A stretch of DNA of 64,000 nucleotides from Apiospora phragmitis (Eukaryota > Ascomycota > Sordariomycetes > Amphisphaeriales > Apiosporaceae): the NCBI GenBank assembly GCA_038363925.1, contig JAQQWL010000010.1, forward strand, positions 744,001 to 808,000, written 5' to 3'. The notes beneath the pieces were generated by a model. It had not been told where the DNA came from, did not search any database, and worked only from the letters and a program-made list of their open reading frames with translations. Shown here piece after piece: positions 24,580 through 36,800 of this stretch. Within the stretch, counting starts at the first letter, position 1, and the number at the start of each line of letters is the position of its first letter. A program made the translations under genes and the position numbers.

Positions 24580-24974
24580 AAGCTATGTCCCCGGAAGGCG
24601 TTAGACATCTACGGAGATGATGAAGAAAGCAGCTGCGGCATCCTTGAACTAATGGGTGAATATCATGGGTCAGCTACCGGTGATCCAGACATCAGTTGGA
24701 TCAAAGACCCATGAGTAAATATATTGGAAAGCTTCAGGGGACGGATTGTATGAAATAACTTTTCAAACCTCGCTATCTACACATAGTCGAACGGGCCACA
24801 CTATTCATTCCATTGTACTTGATTACGTGAGACCGCTGATCCCTAGGATTACCTGGATTTGGCTTTATATACTGCTTAGCTGCACAGCTGGGATCCAAGT
24901 AAAAAATCGGTATTTTCTCTCTAGAAGACGTGAAAATTGAGAATTAGATAAGATAGATTGCTCAATAAGGCTAG
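24580..24974. other. Intergenic between two gene relics
   Basis: 395 AT-richer bases between the NACHT relic and the MFS fragment. No gene or repeat seen. Confidence 0.45.
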
Positions 24975-25335
24975 TTATGTCTCCTTCTGAAAGGCAAACT
25001 TGGACCATCCACGAACATCGCTGCCATATTTCCATAGAATAACTGAAAATGGCATCAAGGCGACGCATATGCCTCCTAATATGGAGCCACCGACATTGAT
25101 ATCCAAGCGAATGATCAAGAGCTTGCCTACGTATGGGAACGCTGCTGCGAATATAGACCGGACAAAGTTATTTATAGCCAGTGCGCTATTGGCGTGCGCA
25201 AGATAAACCTCGGTCAGGCAAAGAATGCCTGACATAAAACTCAAGATTGACCCGCTGCCGGTGAACACACCAGAAAAGACCTGAGCAAGCGCCGGTACTT
25301 CAGGAAAGGACGTCCATGAGAACCAAAAACAACAA
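24975..25335 (-). pseudogene. C-terminal fragment of an MFS transporter
   Basis: The frame ending at 24975 encodes only the last three or four helices of an MFS protein of the polyamine/drug antiporter type. It begins at F-W-F-S-W-T-S-F and continues with G-S-G-S-I-L-S-F-M, then L-T-E-V-Y, then S-A-L-A-I-N-N-F-V-R-S-I-F-A-A-A-F-P, then W-K-Y-G at the end. The N-terminal two-thirds should lie to the right on this strand, but that sequence belongs to another gene. The homology stops at about 25335. No start codon belongs to it, so it is a truncated relic. Confidence 0.72.
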
Positions 25336-26579
25336 AGATCACTACAGCGGGCCCCGAGCCACCGGAGCAGCAAGGGGACGGGCCAGAGCTACTACGCGCG
25401 GCCGACGCGCCTCTTCGTCCTCAACGGCTACCTGGCCATGGTGTGGGCCGAGTGGCTCGTCAGCGTCGCCTTCGGGGTGCTGGCCTGGTTCTACCTGGAC
25501 CCGATACTGGTGGTGCAGGGCAGCTTCTGGGTCTTCTTCGGCTTCCTCTGCCTCTGGACGGTGCAGATGCAGTGCATCCTGCAGATCCTCGTGAACCGCG
25601 TCGCGCTCCTGCTGCTGACGGGCTCGGACCGGCGCTGCACGAGTCGGCTGCGGTGGGCATCGCCGCCTTCGTCGGCGTGATTCATATTAGCTGCTTCGTC
25701 GTCTGGATCCCCGCCCGCCTGCAGATCTCGGAGCGCTGGATCGAGGCCAACCGCGTCTGGGACCGCACCGAAAAGGCCCTCTTCGCCGTCGCCGACATTG
25801 CGCTCAACATGCTGTTCCTCTACCTCGTCCGCACCAAGCTCATCGCCAACGGCCTGCAGAAGTACCGCCGGCTGTTCTGGACCAACAGCGTCGCCGTGTT
25901 CTTCTCTCTGTCACTGGACGTAAGTTTTTTCTTTTTTTCTTTTTTTCTTTTTTTCTTCTTTTTTCATTGTGGTGATTCGAAACAAATCATTGCAGATAAA
26001 AAGGGCACTGGAAGAAGCTGACAACAACATCCCCAGGTCATCTTAATCGGCGTCATGTCCCTACCAGACGATGCCGTCTACCTCCAGTTCCAACCGCTCG
26101 TGTACCTCCTCAAGCTGCACATCGAGATGAACCTAGCCGAGCTGCTCGCCAAGATCGTCCGGGCGAGCAACGAGCTCAACGAGTGCGGCGGCAGCGGCGG
26201 CGGGCAGATGATGAACAAGGCCGCCGCGATCGACTTCGACATATACTCCTCACACACCAACACCACGACCGGACAGGGCAGTGTCCTTGCCCCCTGCACC
26301 ACCGGCAGCACCACCATCGGCGGTAGCCTGCCATCCTACCCGGCCGGCGTCCGGAGAACCAATAGCAACAACCACAACAACCACCACATTGACCTAGAAT
26401 TGGGTTTAAGTATACCACCATGTAGTAATGACGAAGACCATGATCATCGCCGTTCGGAGAGCTGGGGAAAGGGAAGCGCAGAGGAAGACCGAAGTATAGA
26501 ACGCGAAGCAAGACGACTTGGTGTTGGTGCTAACCCGACTACGGGCGCGGGTCCAACAGGCATCAGGAAAAGGTGGTAG
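25336..26579 (+). pseudogene. Fungal integral membrane protein, 5'-truncated and frameshifted
   Basis: Coding similarity starts abruptly at about 25340 (S-K-G-T-G-Q-S-Y-Y-A-R-P-T-R) with no ATG in position. It continues as a multi-helix protein: Y-L-A-M-V-W-A-E-W-L-V, then I-W-I-P-A-R-L-Q-I-S, then N-R-V-W-D-R-T-E-K-A, then K-L-I-A-N-G-L-Q-K-Y, a pattern I know from uncharacterised fungal integral membrane proteins. A one-base loss near 25635 (between D-R-R and L-H-E-S) breaks the frame. The intron 25921..26036 has a long T/C tract. The second exon holds M-S-L-P-D-D-A-V-Y and a polar tail rich in His, Asn and Ser. Function unknown. Confidence 0.7.
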
Positions 26580-26875
26580 ACCGAGTATTGAACGGAGTTC
26601 CTCAAGCAGCGTTTTGATGGAGATATCATCTGATGGTTCATAAATGGAGTTTCAAAAAGGGGACACAGCGAGGAGTTTGGGGGTTTAGACGAATGATGTA
26701 AAATCACAAGTAGCCGAAGTGATCTATGACTTGAGTGCCAATCAAAAGCATTTTAAGCAATCCCGACAATGGGGGGAATGTTGCTGCCGGAAAGACAAGC
26801 AAAGAGGCAGGTGCTCATCAAAAGGAGAGGTGTATTCGCTATCAGATTCACGTGAAATGGCTTTCCTTGTCCGGT
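26580..26875. other. Intergenic
   Basis: 296 bp between convergent gene ends (membrane-protein relic and CRS1). Nothing recognised. Confidence 0.5.
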
Positions 26876-29514
26876 TTAGGCCGCACCCCCAAGCTTGGCT
26901 TGCCACTCTGTGTTGGCCTTCTTCTGACGGTCCCAGTCCTTCTTCAACTTCTTGAGTTGACTCTTGGGGACTTCGCTGCCGTCTTTCATCTTGGTGGGCA
27001 TGCCATCAGCGTCCCACTCGCCATATCTTTCGTCGCTTAGGTACATGTCCTCGGCCTTAGCCTTGGCCTTCTCCCACTTCTCCTGGTCAGCCTTCTCGCG
27101 TGCCAGTCTGGCCTCTTCCTTGGCGCGCGCCTTCTCAGCCTCCTTAGCGGCCTTCTCGTCGCGCGATTTGATAAGCTCTGCAGCCGGGATGAACTTGATC
27201 AGCGAAGGCTGGTTGTCAGGCCTGTCGTCCAAGTAGACGCCGAGATTTGTCAGGTCATAGTCACGGATATGGTCGCTGAGAGCCAATATCGGCTTCTTGA
27301 CATCGGGTGATAGGGTGGGCGCCACACGACGCAATTCGTCACGCAAACGAGAGACGGAACGAAGATAAGGCATGCCCAATTGCTCTGGATCGCGCACCCC
27401 TGACGAAGCAAGATGGTCAAACTCGGTATCAGGCGATTGCGAGAGAAGGCTTGTGATGGCATCCGATGACTGAAGGTCGAGGCTTTGGACGTCCTTGACA
27501 ACTATCGCACGAACATCCTGGTAGGGTTTCACTGCAGCGGCAGGTTCCAAGTTGGCCGCCGCGGCCGCAGATACCCAACCGAGTCCGTCGTATGGTGGCT
27601 TTGCGTTAGCATCTAAGCCAAGGATACCCACAATCTTGGTAATCCACCTGGCAATTGCTTCCAGAGAAACCAAGTCCACATCCGATTTGTGCTCGGCGAT
27701 ATGGATGTTGGCCTTCCTGATGAGTTCGAGAATGGCGCGCAGTGCTTGGGGAGTATCAAAGGAGTTGATTAGTCCGGCTTCCAGATCCTTCTTGGCCTGT
27801 TCCAGATCAGCTGCCAAGCCCTCTGCTGGTTTGCCGCTAAGTGAGAGATCCTTGACACCGCTCTGAGCTGTTGTGATGCCACTTGCTTCCGCAAGTAGCG
27901 CTTTTGTGTTGATGAAAAAGTTCTGAAAAGTCAGCGTGCTGTCCTCAGCTCAACGGGAATGACACACTTACATTGACCGCACTCTCCCAATTGTCAGCTT
28001 GGGTCCGCATGTCAGGAGAAATTTCAACTCCATCATTCCATCTACCCAACAGGAAAACAATTCGCATGGATCGAGCCGTATAAGATGAGGCCAGCGCATC
28101 CTTGATAGTCTGGAAGTTCTTCAAGGACTTGGACATCTTGGATCCCGATATCGAAAGATGTCCCATATGTAGGAAGTAGTTGACCCAATTGTGTTCGTGG
28201 CCATGCTCGCAGTAAAACGCCTCACTTTGCGCCAGTTCGTTATCGTGGTGAGGGAATGCGAGATCGACGCCACCAGAATGCAGATCCATGCGCGAGCCGA
28301 GGTGGTCAGAAGCCATCACGGAGCACTCAATATGCCAGCCAGGTCTTCCATTGCCCCATTTACTGGGCCAGTAGGGCTCGCCAGCCTTCGACTTCTTCCA
28401 CAGGGCAAAATCGCCCGGGCTTTTCTTTCCTCCCAGACTCTTGGACAGAGAGCCCTCGCCCTCCTCCTGAAGGGCCTTGTCACCTCGGCAGTCCGGTCGC
28501 AGTCTGGCATAAGGGTTTCCAGCCTTCTCGAATGAGGTAATGTCAAAGTATACCGACCCCTCGGCTTCGTAGGCGTACCCCTTCTCCACTATCCGCTCGA
28601 CGAACTTGGCGATCTGCGGGACGTATTCGGTGACCCTTGTTACGATGTCCGGGCGGAGAACATTGAGGTTGTCCATGTCATCGGTAAATTCGCCCTCCAT
28701 GAACTTGGTCAAGTCGGTAAACATGGACTGGTCGCTCGTATCAATGGTCTCCTTATACAGAGAGTCGAGGTAGGGCAAGAGAATCTCGTCCGCCATGCCG
28801 AAGACGGAGTTCTTGCTCATGGCAATGACGGCTTGCGTCATGTTGCTGATATGCATCTTCAGCTTCGCTTCGTCGTCGCCGGGTCTTCCCTCCCCAGAGA
28901 TGGTCCCCCCAGCCAAGACCTTGCCATAAGCCGCATCTCTCCGCGGTATGTAGTTGTTGGTGTCGAGTTCAGGGCCCTCGGGATCGATCAGGAGCGGGAG
29001 GTTGCTTTTCGCGTAAGCTTGGAAGGCAGCCTTTGCCAGTTCAACGATCTGCGCATCTGTGTAGCCCTTCTTCTTTTCCAGGTCGAGCAATCGTTGCCTG
29101 CGAGCTTTGATGATGATCTGGGAGAAGCTGGTTAGCTAGGCCGGGGACTTGACTGCTTGCGCGGGTGGGCTCAGCGCGTACTTTGTCGTCCACATCTGTA
29201 AAGTTCATGACAAACTTGACGTCAAATCCGAAGTAGTGCATCAAGATGCGACGGATAATGTCGGTTGAGACATAGTTGCGGGCGTGGCCGAGATGGCTCT
29301 GATCGTAGACAGTCGGACCGCAAGCATACCAGGAGAGTTTGCCCTTCTCGATGGGCACGAATGGCACCGGTCCGCCGGGTTTCAGCGAGTTGTGGACTTT
29401 GATAGAGTCCATGATGGTGGGGCGGGTCGCGATGCCTCTTCTAGGTACAGCTAGTGTGCGAAAACGGAAAGCTACGATTTGGGGGCTGATGCGACGAGAA
29501 AGGAGGATCATCAA
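26876..29514 (-). CDS. CRS1: Cysteinyl-tRNA synthetase
   Basis: Exons 29514..29182, 29117..27972 and 27922..26876 encode 841 aa. Class I signatures: [15 protein letters not shown] (zinc Cys and the HIGH-equivalent HLGH), F-T-D-V-D-D-K, G-W-H-I-E-C-S (second zinc Cys), H-H-D-N-E and G-S-K-M-S-K-S-L-K. The C-terminus is a Lys/Glu-rich helical extension, usual for eukaryotic CysRS. The first 34 residues are Arg-rich without acids (R-R-I-S, R-F-R-T, R-R-G-I-A-T-R), a mitochondrial presequence. An internal ATG (M-D-S-I-K-V-H-N) gives a cytosolic form, so one gene probably serves both compartments. It shares a promoter with TRM61 and has no frame problem. Confidence 0.97.
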
Positions 29515-30174
29515 GGCCTAAAAGGAACAAGGACGCCCCCGAAGTAAGGAGAGGAGATTGGGCGGTGGGCAAAAAGGAGGGAATACGAGAAGACGAGGCG
29601 GAGACAACCAGAGAAATGTGTGTCACGTCGAGAGTCAGCTCACGGAAAGCAGCATATGGTGGTGGGAGCACACTAGGCTTACATTAAGAGTCACTCATCA
29701 ATCAATTCTGCCGTGTCCGGGTTGCGCAACAGTACCCTGGGTAGTACCTACCAGGAATGCATAACTGGGAGATCCCGCGATTTCGCAGCTGCTGATTCGC
29801 CATTGCAGACGTAGTATTATCAGCCTTGCATGGTGTGGGTAATCTGAGCTCATATTGTCCAATCAAGCCCATACAAATCCGGCCCAGCTTGGCGGGGTCG
29901 TAAGACCAAACCCAAGCCACCCCTCCGTCAATGCACTCTCTCCATCAACTGTCTTCAGCCTTCCAATTGACGTTCTGAAATTTTTGGATGGCCTAACCTC
30001 ACAGTTTCGCGACAGCTAAATTCAGCGGAGCGACTCACTGCTCTCGTTCATCCTCCGACGAGGGCTCCCAAAACGACTGGACCAAGGACAACATAGAAGC
30101 TTTTTCCTTTTCTTTTCAGGTCAATATTGATCTAGTATTCTACAACCCATTTAATTCCAATCGCATATTTGTAT
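29515..30174. promoter_or_regulatory. Divergent promoter of CRS1 and TRM61
   Basis: 660 bp between two housekeeping starts on opposite strands. The right part is T/C-rich (ctttttccttttcttttc at about 30100), as in many fungal core promoters. No TATA box is obvious. Confidence 0.5.
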
Positions 30175-31755
30175 ATGCCGATCTTATTTATGATGGGCGC
30201 CGCTTCTCCGTTCCTCGAGCCTGGCACTCGAACCAGTGCCAATTCGCTTGCCATTGTCCATCTGTCGCGCGACAACCTCCTGCCAGTCATTTTGCAAGAG
30301 AGCAAAGGCGAAGTCGACGGTTATGCCGAGGGCTCAGTCATCAATACGCGATTCGGCTCCTTCCCCCACACGACGTTGATCAACCAACCATGGGGCGCCC
30401 AAGTCCGAGCTTCCATCGTCGATACCGGTTCGAGAGGTCGCAAGAGAAAGCTGCAGGATCAAGAAACCGCCGTGGAGGATTCTGAGGGAGCTGGTTCTAC
30501 CACGACACCAGGACAAGCTACACCGAAAGACCTCGAGACTGCCTCAAGTGGTTTCGTTCACATTCTACCGCCGACACCAGAAGTATGGACAACGAGCCTG
30601 CCACACCGAACCCAAGTGGTCTACACGCCCGACTACAGCTACATATTGCATCGGATACGCGCCCGCCCCGGCATGCGGATAATCGAAGCTGGTGCAGGCA
30701 GTGGAAGCTTCACGCACGCTTCCGTACGGGCTGTGTACAGTGGGTATCCCAAAGCAGACGACGACGCGAGGGGAAAGGTCTTCAGCTTCGAGTTCAACGA
30801 AACGAGATTTCACAAGATGGAGGCCGAGGTTGAAGCTCATGGGCTCAAGGACCTGGTCAAGGTTTCCCATCGAGACGTTTACAACAATGGCTTCTTGGTC
30901 GACGGTAAAAGTCCTGAAGCCGAGTGTGTTTTCTTGGATCTGCCAGCACCTTGGAAGGCGTTACCGCATCTGTCACGAAGCAAGCCAGCCGGTGTAGAGC
31001 AGGATGCGCCCTGGGTATCACCTCTGCGATCCGATCGCACCGTTCACCTCTGCTCCTTTTCTCCCTGCATCGAGCAAGTGACAAAGACGGTGGAGGTCAT
31101 GCGTCAACTAGGCTGGATGCAGATTGAAATGTTCGAGGTTTCCCACAAGCGAGTCAATGTGATGCGTGAGCGTGTGGGCCTGAACATGCCGACAGATCGA
31201 GGTTCTAATCTATCACCCTACGATGTGGGCGAAGCAGTGCAGCGGCTTAGGGAAGTTGAGTCGAAATCCAAGGAGTTTCACGAACGAACCCAAGGCGTAG
31301 AGAATGGAGAAGTGGACGTCGACATGGATGATGCGCCGGAAGCGCAAAAGACCAATGGCACTCCCGCAAAAGGTGCCAATGAATCCAAGGCTCCCATCTC
31401 CTCTTCGGCAAAGCCATACATGATGGGTCGGCTCATTCACAGGACGGAGCCGGAAATCAAGACGCACACATCATATCTGGTGTTCGCTGTCATGCCACAA
31501 GAGTGGACCGAAGAGCAAGAAGCGGCGGCCTTTGCCCAGTGGCCTTGCGGTAGGGAAAGCAAAGTCATTGGGAAATTAGACAAGGAGTCGAGGAAGAGGG
31601 AGAAGAGAGAGCTGCTACACGCCAAGAGCAAAAGCAAGCGAAAGCGAGGAAAGGATGGAGAAGCCGAAAAAGCAGGAGAAGCTGGAGAAACCGAGGTGGA
31701 CAACGAGCAGGATCCGAAGCGATCCAAACCAGACCCGCAAGTAGCTTCTTCTTGA
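30175..31755 (+). CDS. TRM61: tRNA (adenine58-N1)-methyltransferase catalytic subunit
   Basis: A single-exon gene of 520-526 aa. Possible starts are ATG 30175, 30190 or 30193. The last two lie just before G-A-A-S-P-F-L-E-P-G, where related proteins begin, and are favoured. Motifs: G-Y-A-E-G-S-V-I-N-T-R-F-G-S-F-P-H, then L-P-P-T-P-E-V-W-T-T-S-L-P-H-R-T-Q, the SAM loop E-A-G-A-G-S-G-S-F-T-H, and D-L-P-A-P-W-K-A-L (catalytic Asp region). Trm61 pairs with Trm6 in the nucleus to make m1A58 on initiator and other tRNAs. Two low-complexity inserts are present: an acidic/Ser stretch near residue 100 and a Lys/Arg/Glu-rich tail with possible nuclear localisation signals (K-S-K-R-K-R-G-K). The frame is intact. 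Confidence 0.95.
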   Translation: MPILFMMGAASPFLEPGTRTSANSLAIVHLSRDNLLPVILQESKGEVDGYAEGSVINTRFGSFPHTTLINQPWGAQVRASIVDTGSRGRKRKLQDQETAVEDSEGAGSTTTPGQATPKDLETASSGFVHILPPTPEVWTTSLPHRTQVVYTPDYSYILHRIRARPGMRIIEAGAGSGSFTHASVRAVYSGYPKADDDARGKVFSFEFNETRFHKMEAEVEAHGLKDLVKVSHRDVYNNGFLVDGKSPEAECVFLDLPAPWKALPHLSRSKPAGVEQDAPWVSPLRSDRTVHLCSFSPCIEQVTKTVEVMRQLGWMQIEMFEVSHKRVNVMRERVGLNMPTDRGSNLSPYDVGEAVQRLREVESKSKEFHERTQGVENGEVDVDMDDAPEAQKTNGTPAKGANESKAPISSSAKPYMMGRLIHRTEPEIKTHTSYLVFAVMPQEWTEEQEAAAFAQWPCGRESKVIGKLDKESRKREKRELLHAKSKSKRKRGKDGEAEKAGEAGETEVDNEQDPKRSKPDPQVASS

Positions 31756-33797
31756 GTTTGTCTATCGTACAGTCTATCGTACATATAGGACCAACACGTA
31801 TATAGTAGACGCATCAGTAATTGATACCCCATTTCGTCTGCCATTCTGAACTTCATATTGTTTGACATGTTGTTCATCATCAATGCCGAAATACATGGAT
31901 GAGTCAAGGCGCAGGTTTGTAACGAGTGACGATCGTTGCTTTTTACCCCACACTGTCAGGGAAAATAAGCATTGCCAAGATGCGGGAAGTGCTTGGCACT
32001 TGCTGTTTCAGAAACAGCTTGACCAATGCTGTCCCTAGATCGTATCCATCAAAAATGGTACATAAATGAGATGTCAAGGTGCAGGGTGGCAACAGCTTTC
32101 AAGGTATCATCGCTTCTGAACAGGAAAACCCACGAGCAGAGGGACCGAAGAGCCACGATTCCTGGTATGTAAGGTTATATTCCAAGTGCACTGATTTTCA
32201 GCCCTGAAGGCCCTCCTCGTATTCAACTTCAATGGATCCTGATTCCCCATAGACGCGGTTCCCGCAAACACGACAACTTCGAGTTTATGGCATTGACAAC
32301 TGTCAGTAGATGAAACTGCAAGGGCTAGCTGTCATTCACACCAAAACAAGAAGATGTGCGTCGCTCTGCAATACAATGCTTGCTGACCTGGGGCGAAGCG
32401 AGTTCCTAAGGTTTGATTCGGTGTCGCCTTAGCCAATAGATGACGCCAATATAGCCACGGGCGAACAGCAGGTTTTACCAGGTTTGGCCACCAGTCCCTC
32501 AACTCCGACCTGAGTGCTCCAACATGAGTGTTACTGTGCTGGGACTGAACATGGCATAGCCCATGGGGGAGCGGTAGGCGGCCTTCGCGGTCTCGCAGGG
32601 CCGGCCCCGAACAGGATGAACTGAACTGTGTGAGTGGTGCCAAGGCGGGGTAGGTTACCATGATCCCATCAATCATTTGAAGTCAATTCAATTCATTAAT
32701 CGGCAAGTGCCTTATAAGCTTGGTCCGTTTTGAAATCGTCACGCTTGCATATACGCTAGACTCGTGCTAGGCTTCGTGCTAATCCATTCAGGGGACAGGC
32801 GATATGACGGGTCGGGAACTCTGACTTCAGACCACCTACCCTTTATTTTCGAGGCACACCACCCTAGGATCACCAATGCCAGCCTGTTCAGCAAGAACAC
32901 TTGAAACATGTCAGCTCAGTCGCTGGACTGGTTATGGTACGGATAAGGGTACCACTCTGTACCACATGCACAGTGTATTCAGGCCCCCAGAATGATACGA
33001 GCAAAGGGACATGGCCGGAACCTGACTCAACCATCAGCTCAGGGGCAAAGATCTGATCTGGTGGGGGTGGGGGTCGTGGATGTGGAATCAAGCTTTGCGG
33101 CACTGCTTGGGGCCGCGCCCGTGCCGCTTAGCCGGGATGGCTGAAGCACGACGCCGATTACGTACTCCGTGGAGGAGTGAGCTGGCGTTTCGAAACCCCA
33201 ACCCGTCCATTTCACTTCCTCCATTCACACCCCTCATCACCTTTTGAGCTTGATTCAGGGTCCTGTTTGGTTCGTCAGCTTGTCAGCCGGCTAGCTAGCT
33301 TGTGGCTTGGTGGTTCATTCCTCCAATAGTCGGTCGACCGGCTATCGGAACTCAATATGACACCACTGGCGGCACCAGGGCGGACCAATGATGGAATCGG
33401 TCCAGGCACAGACAGTCTTGTTTGTCCCTCATGTGCATGATGATGGCGTAGATCTGGACCTTTGACCAGTGATGCCCCTCCCGCCGTCCTAACACATTGG
33501 CTTTGACACCGCCTCCTGCCATCATCAGTCGAAGACAAGGCTAGTGTCACTGCTTCCCACAGACACGTACGCAGTGGGGTGAAAGTCAATCGGGCTATGT
33601 ATGCTTCTTGTCATATTGTGACAACAACCGGTTTCCACGTAGTCAGACTCCGAATATAAGTAAAGCTTCATAGGCCCTCGATATTCAACTGTCTTGACTT
33701 CATCATTCCCAGCAGCATTCAAAACGATACCTCACCACCAACTATCATTTCCCAACCCAATCCACTTTCCCCTCCAAACCAAACAATACCAGTCAAG
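31756..33797. other. Long intergenic region, no gene supported
   Basis: About 2 kb between TRM61 and the CipC-like gene. Several short ORFs occur but none has a recognisable motif. The last 80 bp are C/A-rich and purine-poor, like the 5' UTR of a strongly expressed fungal gene. Confidence 0.5.
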
Positions 33798-34310
33798 ATG
33801 TTCGGATTCGGTACGTTGCCTTCCTTACTTCCATGTCGTCTTATGACACATCCAGCAGCATCACTAACAATCCCCCCAGGCGAGGCCAAAGAACACCGCG
33901 ATGACGTCTACAGCGACGACTTCAACCCCCAGAAGCACGAGTCCTCCTTCCTGCACGAGGCCGTGGCCGGCGGCGCCGCCTTCGAGGCGATGAAGCTGTG
34001 GGAGGACCGCCAGCGCAAGAACGGCGAGGTCGTCAAACACAGCTTCGCCAAGGAGGCCATCGCCGGCCTCGCCGCCGCCGAGGTCGACAAGCTGGCCGAG
34101 ACCAAGGGCATGGACTACCTCGACCGCGAGAAGGCCAAGCACCACGCCAAGCAGCAGGCCGAGCACCTGTACGAGCAGCAGCACGGCCAGTACGACGACT
34201 ACAACCCGTAAGTTCCATTGTTGTCCTTTCTCTTTGGTTGTTCTTCAAACCACGACTAACGGCCCATGCGTAGCAACAACAACGCTCGTCACGAGTCCAT
34301 GAACTACTAG
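33798..34310 (+). CDS. CipC-like protein (DUF3759)
   Basis: Three exons: a 13-nt first exon 33798..33810, then 33880..34207 and 34274..34310, giving 125 aa. The first exon is shorter than ORF callers accept. It starts M-F-G-F-G-E-A, followed by H-E-A-V-A-G-G-A-A-F-E-A-M-K-L-W-E-D-R-Q-R-K, then F-A-K-E-A-I-A-G-L-A-A-A-E-V-D-K-L-A-E-T-K-G-M-D, and a His/Lys/Gln-rich helix. This is the full DUF3759/CipC pattern at the usual length. CipC of Aspergillus was found as a concanamycin-induced protein. The biochemical role is unknown and expression tends to be high and stress- or host-responsive. Strong C preference at third positions agrees with high expression. Confidence 0.93.
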
Positions 34311-34984
34311 ACGTCGACTTCTCTACTCAATGGGTCGGGTCGTACGCCATAACGCTTTCATGAAAGTTCCATAGTACAATTAGCATCATGAGTCCTATGA
34401 CACAATAAAATATCGTTAAACATCTAAAACCATCATTAGGTCCTGATATACTACCGCTTTTGAAATATATCCGATTACTTACGGTGCCATTGGTATAGTC
34501 GTTTTGGGAGCTTCTCTTATAATTGCCCTTTCAGTAACACGACCATGCTCGCACCGGTGACTTTGATGTAAATCTAAGAGCAAGTCAAGTCAACTAATAA
34601 GCGCCAAAGTCAGTTGTAACTGAAACTCCTTGGCAGCTCCCGTACTCGTTCTCATGCAGCATTGGGTTTAATAATCGAGGGCAGCTTATCGGATGGATAC
34701 CGGCATGTTGTTGCTGAAGTAGGCATGCCGGAGCTGGTCCGGCCATTGGGAACTTCAAGCTTGCAACCTTCAGCTATTGCTACCTTCGTATTGACAGGAA
34801 GCGCCTGTATTCATAAATCATCTCATCATCGGGCTAAAATATATTTGGACAATGTTGGTAATATCATTGCTAGTAGTGGTTATTATGCTCATGAGCTCCC
34901 CTTATATTCAGGTTTACCAAGATTGTAACTTGTCGCTATCCATTCACTTTCACGACAAGAGGGAAACACAAGACACAAAACATA
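34311..34984. other. Intergenic left of the Fot-like transposon
   Basis: 674 bp holding the CipC-like 3' UTR and unannotated sequence. GC falls toward the transposon. No gene seen. Confidence 0.5.
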
Positions 34985-34986
34985 TA

Positions 34987-35029
34987 ACGTATCCCACAAG
35001 CGAATGTCCCATACAAGCGAATGTCCTAT
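34987..35029. repeat. Left terminal inverted repeat of Fot-like element
   Basis: Matches the reverse complement of 36801..36843 with only a few differences, all transitions of the G/A kind. Confidence 0.9.
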
Positions 35030-35606
35030 TTTTTTACACCCCTTTTAATAAAATATAAGTTAATTTTACTATAACGTATTTAAAATATTAAAATTAATCG
35101 GAATTTTTATCTCTAGATACTTTTATATCATTTTAATAAGTGCGCGTATTATGCCCGGGCTCTCCGCAGATTTTATAGCGCTATAAGCGTGTCTAAACGT
35201 CCTCGTACGACTACTCCTCCGACGCGATTCGTTTTATAATTATTTATTAACGTCCTTTTAAAACTATAGGTCTTTTTTAGCTTATATACGAAATGATCCT
35301 CTATCTTATAGCCGTTTTTTTTATACGGCGGCGCCGGTTAAGTATTTTATTTACTTTTCGAAATGTCGCGTTCTCACCTTTTAAAAAAATAACTCGGTAT
35401 ATAATATACGTTATAGCTTTTATAATTTAATTAAAATTAATTAAAATAAATATCGGAGAGTTATTTTAATATTATACGATACGGTTTCGAACGTATTCGG
35501 TTTAAGATTAAGCCTTAATTAGGTTATTTAAAGTTTTTAATTCTTAAAGAAGAGGTAGGCCGGAAGACGTCCCCGGAGGTGTTAAAATACGTAGCTTTAT
35601 ATCTAA

Positions 35607-35849
35607 TTATGAAATAATATATTCCGGATCGTACGGGACGAGTCCTGTCTTTCGAAAGCCTCCTCGTATATTCGAAACGATAAAAGTCGCCTGGAACGCT
35701 TTTAAAAACGCTGGTAGGAAGTCCTCCTTTAAGATATAAGTAATATGCGCCCGTATAAGATATTTAATTTCTTTCCCGTACGCTTTTTTTAATGTACGAA
35801 AATAGCCGATATTAAAAGGTTGGAGCTTATGCGACGAATAAGAAGGCAT
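35607..35849 (-). pseudogene. Transposase C-terminal remnant (DDE_1)
   Basis: An 80-codon open piece of the Fot-like transposase. The conserved sequence H-K-L-Q-P-F-N-I-G follows the final Asp region of DDE_1 proteins. It survived because it has no Trp codon. Confidence 0.85.
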
Positions 35850-36800
35850 ATAGAGTATAATAATCGAGTTTTCTTTATAATAGAGTTTAAAAGCTATCGA
35901 GTAGTAATTTTCGTAGCCGTTTAGGACTAGGAGGCGATAATAACCTTTCGTACGAGACCTAGTATATTAATTAAAGTGTCGAATCTAGTCCTCGCCTTTT
36001 TTATTCGTGGTTCAGCTATTTTTAGTGACTGCGATTACCTAGTCCTTCGGTAATGGGCTGTTTTCGTACTAGGAAGAGAGGTGCGTTTTCCCGGCAAAGA
36101 TGATGTACGGAGGGATGGCGTAATCGTGTGATCCGACGCCCTGAATAACTGTAACCTATTCCTGGTTCTCTTACTATATTACCCTAGGCTTTCCGCGTCG
36201 ATCGGAGGTGGTTATAATTATTTCGGACGAGATTTAGTTTATAAAAAAGCCGGTCTCGTCGAAGTTATAAATATCCTTTTTTTAAATCCCGTATTTATAA
36301 ATTATATTCCGTATAAGGGTAAACTATACGCGATACGCGTCGAGATCTTCGTAAAGGATTTTTTAATAATCGATTCTTTAGTTAAAACGCGTCTAGAGGT
36401 TTAGTTATTATTATACGAAATTAGAGGCCTAATTAACGCCGACGCGTCTCGCGTCGTGTAAATTAAATAATCGATTCGTTATATTTTTTATATTATTTAA
36501 CCGGGGAAGAAACGATCGCGTATTTAAATTAATAATATATCGAATAATCGTATTTTTTTAGAATTTAAAAGCTTTCGAGAATTCGTAGGTATTTCGCGTC
36601 GTGCAGGTTAGCCATTTCGTCTACGCTGTAAGGTTTTCGATGGGACGTAATAGATTAATACAGCTTTTCGTACGCTTAAAATTAAGTCTTCCTGGAGCGC
36701 TTAAAACGTTAAAATTATATCACTCTCTTTTTAAAGTTATAGCATTTTCGGACATAAAAGAATATAAAAAAAGGTTGAGGCTATGAGGAAATTTGTGAAA

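Noticed and set aside
25921..25965. T/C-rich tract as a repeat element
   Set aside because: It is the polypyrimidine body of an intron with GTAAGT and CAG ends.
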